A stretch of 23,681 nucleotides of DNA, taken from positions 1 to 23,681 of the IMG/VR virus record IMGVR_UViG_3300035698_006399; one strand, given 5' to 3'. The translations under genes were made by a program, and so were the position numbers. The first letter of the stretch is position 1; each line of letters begins with the position of its first letter. The stretch comes from a virus. The notes under the pieces were generated by a model. The model saw only the letters and a list, made by a program, of their open reading frames with translations, made no database searches and had not been told where the DNA came from. This document shows positions 11,390 to 19,300 of this stretch, in pieces.

Positions 11390-12604
11390 ATGGCACAGTC
11401 AGTTACAAACCTGGCAGGAGCAGCAATGAGAGTTTATGACAAAGTTGTTCATGAACAGATATTTACAAAGAACGTACTTTGGAATAACATCTTAAGAAAC
11501 GTTGCTCATACACAGGGTTCGACTTCTAAATACATGTCAGTACATAGGGGTCGTAATGTTGGTTCTGCTGCTGGTAGTGAATCTTTCACTTTACCAACTG
11601 CTGGAAATCAACAGTACACACAAGCAACAATTACGATGAAATATAACTTTCATCAGATCAGTTTAACTGATGTTGCTTTACAAGCGTCAAAAAGGTCAAA
11701 AGAGTTTTTAGTTAACGCATTAGAATCAGAATACAATGGTGCTAAAAACGATATGCAGCGACAGTTAAGTCGTCAAGGTTATGGTGTAGGTACAGGTGTG
11801 ATTTGTCGTGTAAACGATGGGGCAGTTGATACCACACTAACGTTCGATACTCCAATGGTTGGTAAGTATCCAGCAGATTACTTTGATATCGACAATGCAA
11901 TCATGTTTGATTCTACTGCTGGTTCTGCTACCAGTGCAGCTTATACTACGGTTACAGCTATTACTGGTAACTATGACATGACAGTTACAAGTGCTAGTGG
12001 TGTAGCAGATGACGATTACGTTTATCTTGCTCACGCTAATGGAACTACAAGTCCAACAGTTTCTAATATTAATGCTGAGGTTTTAGGACTAAAGGCATTG
12101 ATTGACGATTCTAGTAACTTAGTAACATTGCATAACATTAGCAGATCTACATACATTTGGTGGAAATCATATGTAAGTTCAAACGCTACACAGCGTTCTT
12201 TAACAGAGGATCTAATGCACACAACCTACTTAGAGAGTAGGAAAAAAGGTAATCCTTCATACGGATTAACTCACTTTGATGTGTATAGTGCTTTCGGACA
12301 GATATTGAGTCCAGACAGACGATATACCAGTAAAATGCAACTTAACGGTGGCTTTACAGGTTTAGAGTTTAATGGTCTTCCAATTGTCCCTGATTACGAC
12401 TGCCCTTACGACGAACTATATTTCGTTGACAAGAGCACACTATCAGTAGAAGATTTAGCCCCAATTTCATTTTTGAATGAAGATGGTTCTATTTTAGACA
12501 GAAGTGCGACAACTCCTGCTTGGAATGCTACATTGAGATACTACGCTCAGTTAGCAAACTCAGCTCCTAACAAGAGTTCTGCCCTTAGAGACGTAATTAA
12601 ATAG
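11390..12604 (+). CDS. Major capsid protein
   Basis: The 404-aa product is of the size and order expected for an HK97-fold major capsid protein. It has an N-terminal arm (1-45), a beta-rich segment with QITMKYNFHQISLTD-type strands (about 75-100), a long helix (EFLVNALESEYNGAKNDMQ, 105-125), a Thr/Ala/Asp-rich beta insertion (about 155-215) and C-terminal strands including LPIVPDYDCP. The Gly/Ala/Thr-rich composition and higher G+C than the sugar cassette fit a highly expressed structural gene. It directly follows the scaffold-like gene, and two strong hairpins lie after its stop. The fold is inferred from context and general pattern. Confidence 0.8.
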   Translation: MAQSVTNLAGAAMRVYDKVVHEQIFTKNVLWNNILRNVAHTQGSTSKYMSVHRGRNVGSAAGSESFTLPTAGNQQYTQATITMKYNFHQISLTDVALQASKRSKEFLVNALESEYNGAKNDMQRQLSRQGYGVGTGVICRVNDGAVDTTLTFDTPMVGKYPADYFDIDNAIMFDSTAGSATSAAYTTVTAITGNYDMTVTSASGVADDDYVYLAHANGTTSPTVSNINAEVLGLKALIDDSSNLVTLHNISRSTYIWWKSYVSSNATQRSLTEDLMHTTYLESRKKGNPSYGLTHFDVYSAFGQILSPDRRYTSKMQLNGGFTGLEFNGLPIVPDYDCPYDELYFVDKSTLSVEDLAPISFLNEDGSILDRSATTPAWNATLRYYAQLANSAPNKSSALRDVIK

Positions 12605-12625
12605 CTTGAATATTTAATTGATACA

Positions 12626-12691
12626 TTGTAGGGGAGGGAAACTTCCCCTACAAGAATTAGTTAAGTATCCCTCTTTGGTCGAGAGGGGGTA
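12626..12691 (+). other. Two RNA hairpins after the capsid gene
   Basis: The first hairpin is a ten-pair perfect stem, TTGTAGGGGA/TCCCCTACAA (12626-12635 with 12644-12653). The second is CCCTCT/AGAGGG (12669-12674 with 12682-12687). Neither is followed by a T-run on either strand. They fill the only ~115-bp gap in the structural operon and could stabilise or process the capsid mRNA, or act as a partial terminator. Confidence 0.6.
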
Positions 12692-12720
12692 AACTATTAA
12701 TTAATAACTAAACAAAATAT

Positions 12721-13311
12721 ATGATAAAAGATAGAAATTTAGACACATTGGCTTTTAAGTTTTATACTATTCTAAAGCCAGATGTAGCAGTTGATAGTAT
12801 CGTTGCTGCAGAAGATATTTCTGGTGGTGATGTTGCTACTTGCACACTTGCAAAAACAACATTAGATTATCCTAGAAATTTGCTTTATACCGTAACTGAT
12901 GACTCTGGTTCTGCTACAGCAGCAACTTTTGTTGTTATCGGTATAGACCAATTTGGTGAAATAGTTACTGAATCAACAGCTGTTACTTATGCTGTTGCTG
13001 TCTCAGGAGAACAAATCTTTTCAGAGATTACAAGTATTGCAACTGTAAACACATCTGGAGAGGCTGCTTCTGATACTGCCGATGTAGGAGTAAGTATTGA
13101 AACCGATGTAGCTTCTTTCGGATTACCCGATAAGATTGGTGCTGTAGCGGATGTTAAAGCAATTACCTTAATTAACGATGGTGTTGTTGAAATGCAAAAT
13201 GTAGATTCAACATCTGTTGTATTAGCTCCTAGGCATTGTTATAGACCAGAACAAACTGTTGAGGTTGTTGACGATTATATCATTAGATATAAGAGTTCAT
13301 TTTATAATTAA
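12721..13311 (+). CDS. Probable virion structural protein (head region)
   Basis: The 196-aa product is rich in Val, Thr, Ser, Ala and Asp, with alternating hydrophobic residues throughout, indicating beta-sandwich folding. It has no Cys cluster, signal peptide or membrane helix. Segments such as VVIGIDQFGEIVTEST and the C-terminal VEVVDDYIIRYKSSFYN suggest packed strands. It is the first gene after the capsid hairpins, a place often used for decoration or head-completion proteins. No family is recognised; the virion role is inferred from position and composition. Confidence 0.6.
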   Translation: MIKDRNLDTLAFKFYTILKPDVAVDSIVAAEDISGGDVATCTLAKTTLDYPRNLLYTVTDDSGSATAATFVVIGIDQFGEIVTESTAVTYAVAVSGEQIFSEITSIATVNTSGEAASDTADVGVSIETDVASFGLPDKIGAVADVKAITLINDGVVEMQNVDSTSVVLAPRHCYRPEQTVEVVDDYIIRYKSSFYN

Positions 13312-13322
13312 TTTAAAAATGC

Positions 13323-13586
13323 ATGAAATTAGAAAATAAAAGCCCGAATGCATTTGAGGTAACCTTCAATGGTGCAACATTTGATATACCAGTTGGTGTA
13401 TTTGATGTTCAGGATGACACACTTGGTGCTCATATTTTAGATCAATCTAAAAAGTGGGACAAGAATGTTATTCAAGTTTCAGCAGAAGTAAAAGAACAAA
13501 TTGTAAAAGAAGAAACTCCAAAGAAAGAAGCACCAGCTAAGAAAACAGCAGGTGCAACCTCAGATAGTCTACCAAAATCAAAATAA
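13323..13586 (+). CDS. 87-aa hypothetical protein of the head operon
   Basis: The product has a beta-type first half (residues 1-45, including NAFEVTFNGATFDIPVG), then a Lys/Glu/Pro/Ala-rich low-complexity tail (about 58-87). This small-domain-plus-charged-tail layout is common in accessory virion proteins. It starts 11 nt after the previous gene and ends 5 nt before the next. No family is recognised. Confidence 0.55.
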   Translation: MKLENKSPNAFEVTFNGATFDIPVGVFDVQDDTLGAHILDQSKKWDKNVIQVSAEVKEQIVKEETPKKEAPAKKTAGATSDSLPKSK

Positions 13587-13591
13587 AACAT

Positions 13592-13903
13592 ATGGATAAG
13601 TTAGAACGTCAATTGAAGTTGTATGACCGTTTCTTACGAGTTAAGAAATTGTTAAATGGTACTGTACAAGTTTACAGGCTTTCACCATTTTCTCGACGTC
13701 AATACGACGTTCTAACCATCCAGAATAAACATATAGGTAGTAGCGATTGGATATTAAGAGAAGTCAATCTTAAAGATAATCAAAAACATGATATAGCTGG
13801 TTCTGTTAAAGATCAAAACATTCGTAAAAGAATGGAAAGAGATGATAACAGAGCACATAAAGAAATGGCAGATTTCATGTTAAAAGATCAGATTGTAGTC
13901 TAA
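13592..13903 (+). CDS. 103-aa hypothetical protein of the head operon
   Basis: The product is strongly charged (Lys, Arg, Asp) and mostly helical. It has KLERQLKLYDRFLRVKKLL near the start, a Tyr/Arg-rich middle (VYRLSPFSRRQYDVL) and a C-terminal helix with many ionic residues. It contains no zinc or nuclease motif. It lies between two structural-type genes, so a head-tail connection role is possible but not shown by the sequence. Confidence 0.55.
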   Translation: MDKLERQLKLYDRFLRVKKLLNGTVQVYRLSPFSRRQYDVLTIQNKHIGSSDWILREVNLKDNQKHDIAGSVKDQNIRKRMERDDNRAHKEMADFMLKDQIVV

Positions 13904-13921
13904 AAAAATAAAATTAAAATT

Positions 13922-14404
13922 ATGGCACAGGAAAAGAAAGTTAAGCTCATAAAGGTGCTTGATTCTGTTACTCTTGAAGGTACTGAAGCCAGTACACAAG
14001 CTGCTGCAAGCCGTGTTATAGTTGATTCCTATTATAGTGATCAGCTTAATTTGGTTTGTAAATATACAACTGGTACTGCAGAAACAAATAACATAGCTTA
14101 CCTAAAGGTCTGGGGTTATGTTGGACAATACACACCAAATAATAATTATCCATACGGTACTACTATAAATACTGATATAACAGGTGATTCAGATAACTGG
14201 ATACAGATTGGTACATTTGATACTACATCTGGTACATCAACATTTACTGCTAGTTCATATAAGATAACTGGAGCTGCTGCTGCAACTACTTACGATGCTC
14301 ACTTTGCACTTGGAATTACATTTCCAAAAATTAGAGTGTCTGCATACGAATCAGGTGTTGCAAGTGTTAAAGGAAATCTTAGTGCTTGGATATTAGTACA
14401 ATAA
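13922..14404 (+). CDS. Probable virion structural protein
   Basis: The 160-aa product is Thr/Ser/Ala/Tyr-rich and beta-patterned, with the segments LNLVCKYTTGTAETNNIAYL and a C-terminal GNLSAWILVQ. Such composition is typical of tail, fibre or decoration proteins. It has no membrane segment. It is followed after 4 nt by the Ser-Pro-Ser repeat protein, and the two may be parts of one surface structure. No family is recognised. Confidence 0.55.
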   Translation: MAQEKKVKLIKVLDSVTLEGTEASTQAAASRVIVDSYYSDQLNLVCKYTTGTAETNNIAYLKVWGYVGQYTPNNNYPYGTTINTDITGDSDNWIQIGTFDTTSGTSTFTASSYKITGAAAATTYDAHFALGITFPKIRVSAYESGVASVKGNLSAWILVQ

Positions 14405-14408
14405 ATAT

Positions 14409-15047
14409 ATGACCTATACCAATCGAATTAATTCTAATCCAATTAAACTTGGAAGTAGCGTAGAGATACGTTCTGGTGCATCTAGCACTGCAGCTACAAT
14501 TGCTGCTGAGTATGTTACAACTGGTTACGAGCCTAGTGTTGGTACATTATATTTATCTACATCTGGGATAGCTTTTATACATGATAGTTCTGGTACTACT
14601 TCTTATAACTGGTCTGCATTATCAGATCTTGGTCCATCAGCGAGTCCATCGTTGAGCCAATCCTTAAGTCCAAGTATCAGTTCTTCGACAAGTCCTAGTA
14701 CTTCATTGAGTCCAAGTATTAGTCCTTCAACAAGTCCTAGTACTTCATTGAGTCCAAGTATTAGTCCTTCAACAAGTCCTAGTACTTCTCTAAGTCCTAG
14801 TTTGAGTCCAAGTTTGAGTCCAAGTATCAGTCCTTCGACAAGTCCTAGTACTTCTCTAAGTCCTAGCATTAGTCCATCGGTAAGTCCTAGTACATCATTG
14901 AGCCCAAGTTTGAGTCCAAGTATCAGTCCTTCGACAAGTCCAAGTCAATCTTTAAGTCCAAGTTTAAGTTCATCAATTTCTCCTAGTATAAGTCCTTCAG
15001 TATCTCCTGAACCATCAGTAAGTCCTTCTGTAAGTCCTTCAATTTAA
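14409..15047 (+). CDS. Ser-Pro-Ser repeat virion protein
   Basis: The 212-aa product has an N-terminal beta-type domain of about 75 residues (including EYVTTGYEPSVGTLYLSTSG) and then about 135 residues of SPS-based low complexity (LSPSISPSTSPSTS and variants) to the end. The repeat is probably extended and heavily Ser/Thr-rich, and could act as a flexible stalk or be glycosylated; the nearby glycosyltransferases make the latter worth testing. At the DNA level a 42-bp unit is repeated exactly (14688-14729, 14730-14771), so copy number may change by slippage. It is probably a surface or tail-associated protein, inferred from position and composition. Confidence 0.65.
   Translation: MTYTNRINSNPIKLGSSVEIRSGASSTAATIAAEYVTTGYEPSVGTLYLSTSGIAFIHDSSGTTSYNWSALSDLGPSASPSLSQSLSPSISSSTSPSTSLSPSISPSTSPSTSLSPSISPSTSPSTSLSPSLSPSLSPSISPSTSPSTSLSPSISPSVSPSTSLSPSLSPSISPSTSPSQSLSPSLSSSISPSISPSVSPEPSVSPSVSPSI
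14688..14771. repeat. 42-bp exact tandem repeat inside the Ser-Pro-Ser gene
   Basis: Two identical 42-bp units (14 codons) lie at 14688-14729 and 14730-14771; a third, diverged copy begins at 14772. Shorter AGTCC-based repeats continue to about 15040. The unit is a multiple of three, so gain or loss keeps the frame. Confidence 0.9.
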
Positions 15048-15068
15048 TAAAGTAATTAAGTAATATCT

Positions 15069-15254
15069 ATGAAATACACAAGAGATATAATTGCAGTTAT
15101 TATTATATTAGCTGCAGCAGTTAGTTTGTTTATTACTGTTAATGAAACTGGTGAGGAGTTAATAAGGTATCTCGCTATATTAATTGTCGGTTTCTTTTTT
15201 GGTGCTAAAGAGATTCCAATAGCAACTGCTTTTAAAGAGGGTAAAAAGAAATAA
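15069..15254 (+). CDS. Small two-helix membrane protein (holin candidate)
   Basis: The 61-aa product has membrane helices at about residues 6-24 and 33-50, a short loop between them (NETGEEL) and a Lys-rich C-terminus. Size, topology and the place just before another small membrane protein and a peptidase fit a lysis cassette. There is no family-defining motif, so holin is a candidate role only. It stops 2 nt before the next start. Confidence 0.55.
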   Translation: MKYTRDIIAVIIILAAAVSLFITVNETGEELIRYLAILIVGFFFGAKEIPIATAFKEGKKK

Positions 15255-15256
15255 CT

Positions 15257-15469
15257 ATGGAAGACTGGCTAATAAAAATTATTGAAGAGAATGCTCATCA
15301 TATTGCAATAATGAATGATGAGCTTGGTCAGATTGTAATAAGACTCACTATTTTAGAGCAAAAGACTAATTTAATTCTAGGGATTGTTACATTTGTAGCT
15401 GTTTCCATAGGTGGTTTATTTATAGGATATTGTTGGAAAAAACTATTCAAAAATAGTAACAGTGAATAA
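15257..15469 (+). CDS. XhlA-like small membrane protein (holin-associated candidate)
   Basis: The 70-aa product has an N-terminal amphipathic helix or coiled coil (residues 1-37, with heptad-like Ile/Leu spacing through DELGQIVIRLTILEQ) and a single C-terminal membrane helix (about 39-60), ending in Lys. This is the arrangement of XhlA/haemolysin-type proteins found with phage holins. Coupled spacing with the preceding two-helix protein supports a pair. The call is by layout; sequence identity to XhlA could not be checked. Confidence 0.55.
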   Translation: MEDWLIKIIEENAHHIAIMNDELGQIVIRLTILEQKTNLILGIVTFVAVSIGGLFIGYCWKKLFKNSNSE

Positions 15470-15471
15470 AT

Positions 15472-16452
15472 ATGAATCTAGAAAAAAACTTTAATCCAGG
15501 TGCATATCCCGATAGACCTGATAGTAGGGATTACAAATATAAATATACAGTCTTTGGTACACCTATCATTGATTGGGAAAAAGGGTTCGACATTGAGAAA
15601 AATTTAGGCATCACACTTGTAGTGGAGAACCAAAATAGTTCTTCTTCTTGCGTAGGGCAAGCATGGGCTAAGTATGCTGAAGTATTAAATTATGTAGAAA
15701 CTGGTGAATTAGTTAACCATTCTTCAAAGTCTATCTATGAGCAGATTTACCTTCCTGGTGGTGGTGCTTACATAAGAGATGGAGGTAAAGCAATAGTTGA
15801 TGGTGGTATATCTTTAGAAAAAACATTACCTTCTTACGAGGGTATGAATAATGATACCCCACCTTCTGAAGAGTATATGACAAATCAGACAATAGACGAT
15901 GAGATTAGAAAAGAAATGCTAGTTTATCAAGCTAAAGAGTATCGATCTATTAATACATTAAATGCTGATTTAATTGCTTATTCTATTAAAAGTAACTATG
16001 GAGCAGTTTCTGGAGCTCTTGGAGATAATATTGGTTGGAAAGATTGGATAGTTAAACCACCAACAAGTTCTAATCCCTGGGGACATGCAATCTATTTTAT
16101 AGCCTTTGGTCAAGATGAGAGGGGTAAATGGTTTGATTTTATTAACTCGTGGGGTAATAGCTGGGGTAGTAACGGAAGAGGTAGAATGTATTTTGATGAA
16201 TATGCTATGCCAATTAACACTTTTGGTATTTGGACATTAATTGATAAACCTAATCTAGAAGAAGATATGTTAATAGTAACAACAAACGATAAACCTGCTA
16301 TTTATTTAATTAGAATGAATAAAAGGATTATGATTGTCGATATGCCAACATTAGAAGCTCTTAAAGAAAAGTTTAAGATTATCTCTGATGAAGAAATGAG
16401 TACATATGAAGATGGTGGCACATTAATTTGGACAGATCGTATAATAAATTAA
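15472..16452 (+). CDS. Papain-family (C1) cysteine peptidase
   Basis: The 326-aa product has the papain catalytic set in order: Q54 and C60 in ENQNSSSSCVGQAW, H205 in NPWGHAIYFI, and N225 in FINSWGNSWGSNGRG, the classical NSWG...WG block. The region before C60 is short, so there is no long inhibitory propeptide and no signal peptide. About 65 residues after the catalytic domain (260-326) form a separate mixed alpha/beta tail. It follows two small membrane proteins by 2 nt, where an endolysin would normally lie. It could cut peptide cross-bridges, host proteins or virion precursors. The peptidase fold is clear; the target is not. Confidence 0.85.
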   Translation: MNLEKNFNPGAYPDRPDSRDYKYKYTVFGTPIIDWEKGFDIEKNLGITLVVENQNSSSSCVGQAWAKYAEVLNYVETGELVNHSSKSIYEQIYLPGGGAYIRDGGKAIVDGGISLEKTLPSYEGMNNDTPPSEEYMTNQTIDDEIRKEMLVYQAKEYRSINTLNADLIAYSIKSNYGAVSGALGDNIGWKDWIVKPPTSSNPWGHAIYFIAFGQDERGKWFDFINSWGNSWGSNGRGRMYFDEYAMPINTFGIWTLIDKPNLEEDMLIVTTNDKPAIYLIRMNKRIMIVDMPTLEALKEKFKIISDEEMSTYEDGGTLIWTDRIIN

Positions 16453-16462
16453 ATAAAAATGT

Positions 16463-17251
16463 ATGAAGTTATCTATAGTTATACCAAGTTATAAAGACCC
16501 ATTGCTACATAAAACAATAGATGATTTACTAGAAAAAGCAGAGGGTGAAATAGAGATAATTCCAGTTCTAGATGGTTATTGGACAACAGAGCCAATCAGG
16601 GAAGATCCACGTATTAAAATAGTACACCTTGGAAAAAACAGGGGTATGAGAGATGCTATTAATGCTGGTGTGCTTGTTTCTACTGGTGATTACTTAATGA
16701 GAGCAGATGAGCACCAAATGTTTGATAAGGGGTTTGATACAAAGATATTAAGCACTATAGAAGACAATTGGATAGTAACACCTAGAAGATACGCACTTGA
16801 TGTTAAAAAGTGGGAGATAATGGATGAGATTCCTCCTGTTGATTATATGGCATTAAGAATAGGTAGAGTTAGCGATACTGTTAGTAAGTTTGCTGGAGTT
16901 GTTAAACCAGGAGATGATAAACAGATGATTCAGGAAAGTATGGCTATGCAAGGTAGTTGTTGGTTTATGAAAAAAAGCTTGTGGGAAAATGTTATTGTTA
17001 AATTACAGACAGAAGGATATGGTCCACTTTACCAAGACTCACATGAGATGGTGTTTAAATTATGGAAAGCTGGTGGTAAGTTAATGATTAATAAGAATAC
17101 ATGGCACGCACACAAACATAGAAGCTTTCCAAGAACACATAATAATGGGACTAAAGAGAACCCATCAAATAATGAACAATGTTTTAAATATTCATTAGAA
17201 CAATGGCAAGAGTACTTTGAAAAAGAGATTAAATCTAAATGGAAGACATGA
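16463..17251 (+). CDS. GT2-type glycosyltransferase 1
   Basis: The 262-aa product opens with SIVIPSYKDPLLHKTIDDLL (GT-A nucleotide-sugar fold), then VLDGYW (35-40) and NRGMRDAINAGV. The metal-binding site is ADEHQ (81-85), a DEH form of the DxH motif, and MQGSCWFMKK and KNTWHAHKH follow. This family transfers a sugar from a nucleotide donor; DxH is also used by polypeptide GalNAc-transferases. It is one of four paralogs in this cassette. Its stop overlaps the next start in ATGA. The start is set by the preserved SIVIP context at residue 4. Confidence 0.85.
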   Translation: MKLSIVIPSYKDPLLHKTIDDLLEKAEGEIEIIPVLDGYWTTEPIREDPRIKIVHLGKNRGMRDAINAGVLVSTGDYLMRADEHQMFDKGFDTKILSTIEDNWIVTPRRYALDVKKWEIMDEIPPVDYMALRIGRVSDTVSKFAGVVKPGDDKQMIQESMAMQGSCWFMKKSLWENVIVKLQTEGYGPLYQDSHEMVFKLWKAGGKLMINKNTWHAHKHRSFPRTHNNGTKENPSNNEQCFKYSLEQWQEYFEKEIKSKWKT

Positions 17252-18162
17252 TTAGTATAATTATACCAGCATATAAAGAACCTTTTCTTAATAAAACAAT
17301 TGATTCTTTACTTAAAAATGCTGTTGATGAAATTGAAATAATACCAGTATTTGATGGATGGAAATTAAATGAAGATTTAATTGTAGATGATAGAGTCAAA
17401 CCTATTTATTTTAAAAAACAACAAGGTATGCGTTCAGCTATTAATGCTGGTATTAAAACTGCCACAGGAAAGTTTATCATGAAAGTAGATGCTCATTGTG
17501 CTTTTGCACCTGGCTTTGATAAAGTATTAACTGATAGTTGTAAAGATAATTGGTTAATGATTCCAATGCGTTATTCTCTTATAGAAAACACGTGGGAAAG
17601 AAATAAGAGAAGATTAGTTGTAAATTATCATTATATTAATTTTCCAATGATAGTTGATTATGGTTTGAGTATATTTCCAATGAATTGGACAAAAATGACA
17701 CTTAAACGTAGAGACTCTAAGTATAATATAGATGATACAATGACATTTCAAGGTAGTTGTTGGTTAGCTAATAGACAATACTTTTTAGATAAGATTGGTT
17801 TATTAAATGGTAGTATAGATGCTTATGGACAATTTGGTTGTGAACAATTAGAGATTGGATTAAAGTATTGGCTAGGTGGTGGCGAAGTAAAGGTAAATAA
17901 AAATACTTGGTATGCTCATTTGTGTAAAATGAAAAAACATTATGCAAAGAACATATTTTCTCGTATTTATAAAAAAAATATATATACAAAAAAAACAAGA
18001 GCATGGTGTACTGACCATTGGTTAAATAATAAGGAGCCAAATATGATTCATGATTTTTCTTGGTTAATTGAAAAATTTTGGCAAATTCCTACATGGAATG
18101 ATAATTGGCAAGAAGAATATAAAAAATTAGAAGTATATGCAAGAAAAAACAAATTTATGTAA
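17248..18162 (+). CDS. GT2-type glycosyltransferase 2
   Basis: I chose ATG 17248, which overlaps the previous stop as ATGA and gives MISIIIPAYKE, matching the starts of its paralogs; ATG 17239 is a possible earlier start. The 304-aa protein has FDGW (35-38), GMRSAINAG (60-68), the DxH motif VDAHCAFAPGFD (80-91), FQGSCW and KNTWYAHL near 215-225. A basic C-terminal part (about 225-304) extends beyond the catalytic core. Acceptor and donor sugars cannot be read from the sequence. Confidence 0.85.
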   Translation: MISIIIPAYKEPFLNKTIDSLLKNAVDEIEIIPVFDGWKLNEDLIVDDRVKPIYFKKQQGMRSAINAGIKTATGKFIMKVDAHCAFAPGFDKVLTDSCKDNWLMIPMRYSLIENTWERNKRRLVVNYHYINFPMIVDYGLSIFPMNWTKMTLKRRDSKYNIDDTMTFQGSCWLANRQYFLDKIGLLNGSIDAYGQFGCEQLEIGLKYWLGGGEVKVNKNTWYAHLCKMKKHYAKNIFSRIYKKNIYTKKTRAWCTDHWLNNKEPNMIHDFSWLIEKFWQIPTWNDNWQEEYKKLEVYARKNKFM

Positions 18163-18718
18163 ACTAGCGTTTAAATATAAAACAGATAAATGTGTTGAGT
18201 TTAAACATAACTATACACCTCTTTATTATGAATTATTTAATCCAATAAAAGATAAAGTAAAAAAAGTTTTAGAGATAGGTATTGGTGGTCCAGATATAAT
18301 GACACATTGTGGAGATGATTATGTACTTGGTGCAAGTCTACATATGTGGAGAGATTTTTTCCCACAAGCACAAATATATGGTATAGATATTATTCCAGAG
18401 TATGTTTTTGAAAAAGATAGAATTAAAACATTTGTAAAAGACCAAAACAGTAAAGACGATTTAGAAAGTTTAATTAAAGAAATTGGTAATGACATTGACA
18501 TAGTTATAGATGATGGTTGTCATCGTAGTAAATCACAAATATTTAGTTGCAAAACATTAATGCCATTATTAAAAAAAGATGTTATATATGTAATTGAAGA
18601 TATGTTTTTACCAAATACTGTTAATAAGGCTATGTCAAAAGATTATGATTGTAATTTAATTAGAGCTACTGATAAAAGAAGAGACAGTTGGTTATTGATA
18701 ATTAAAAATAAAAAATGA
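18137..18718 (+). CDS. SAM-dependent methyltransferase 1
   Basis: The 193-aa product fits class I methyltransferases of the macrocin/cephalosporin-type group seen in sugar clusters: KYKTDK...HNYTPLYYELF, then VLEIGIGG (44-51, the SAM glycine loop), SLHMWRDFFPQAQIYGIDI (68-85, acidic residue D84) and VIDDGCHRS (about 122-130, probable metal or catalytic site). Members O-methylate sugar hydroxyls. The start overlaps the preceding glycosyltransferase by 26 nt, and the stop overlaps the next ATG, so it is translationally coupled within the cassette. Confidence 0.8.
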   Translation: MQEKTNLCKLAFKYKTDKCVEFKHNYTPLYYELFNPIKDKVKKVLEIGIGGPDIMTHCGDDYVLGASLHMWRDFFPQAQIYGIDIIPEYVFEKDRIKTFVKDQNSKDDLESLIKEIGNDIDIVIDDGCHRSKSQIFSCKTLMPLLKKDVIYVIEDMFLPNTVNKAMSKDYDCNLIRATDKRRDSWLLIIKNKK

Positions 18719-19299
18719 ATATTGAAACAGTAATTAAAGACTTAAATGATTTAGATGTTCATCGTCATCGTAGAATATGGAAACCATTTATGGAAAAATA
18801 TGATTGTCAGGTAATTGCAGAATTAGGAGTAAGGTCTGGACAAAACTTTTTAGAAATGATTGCACATAATCCTAAAGAAGCTGTGGCAGTTGATTGTTGG
18901 ATAGATGATGGTGTATTAGCTAGAAATGATACGCTAGGAACACAAGATGCTCTTGACAAACAATATTTAGATTTTAATAAAAAAGTTGAAGATAAGCTCT
19001 TTGTTAAAATTAATAGAGGATATACCATAGAAGAAGTTAAACATTTTGAAGATAATTATTTTGACTTAATCTATGTAGACGCTGACCATACATACTCTGC
19101 TTGTTTACGTGATATAGTAGATTGGTATCCAAAAGTTAAATCTGGTGGATTTTTATTAGGAGATGACTATAGACCTGGATATAAAACTTCATCTGGTATT
19201 GTATTTGGAGTAGTAGAGGCAGTAAAAGAATTTGCAAAAAATAATAATTTAAAATTTTATCCAATAAGTTATCATGGGTGGGTTATTATAAAACCATAA
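18715..19299 (+). CDS. SAM-dependent methyltransferase 2
   Basis: The 194-aa product has the class I SAM-binding loop IAELGVRSGQN (34-44), an acidic strand end AVAVDCW (57-62), and FDLIYVDADHTYSACLRDI, the DxDH block of methyltransferase_24-type enzymes, often sugar O-methyltransferases. LLGDDYRPG follows as a likely metal or substrate loop. The start ATG overlaps the previous TGA (ATGA). It presumably caps or decorates the glycan made by the flanking transferases. Confidence 0.8.
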   Translation: MNIETVIKDLNDLDVHRHRRIWKPFMEKYDCQVIAELGVRSGQNFLEMIAHNPKEAVAVDCWIDDGVLARNDTLGTQDALDKQYLDFNKKVEDKLFVKINRGYTIEEVKHFEDNYFDLIYVDADHTYSACLRDIVDWYPKVKSGGFLLGDDYRPGYKTSSGIVFGVVEAVKEFAKNNNLKFYPISYHGWVIIKP

Positions 19300-19300
19300 T

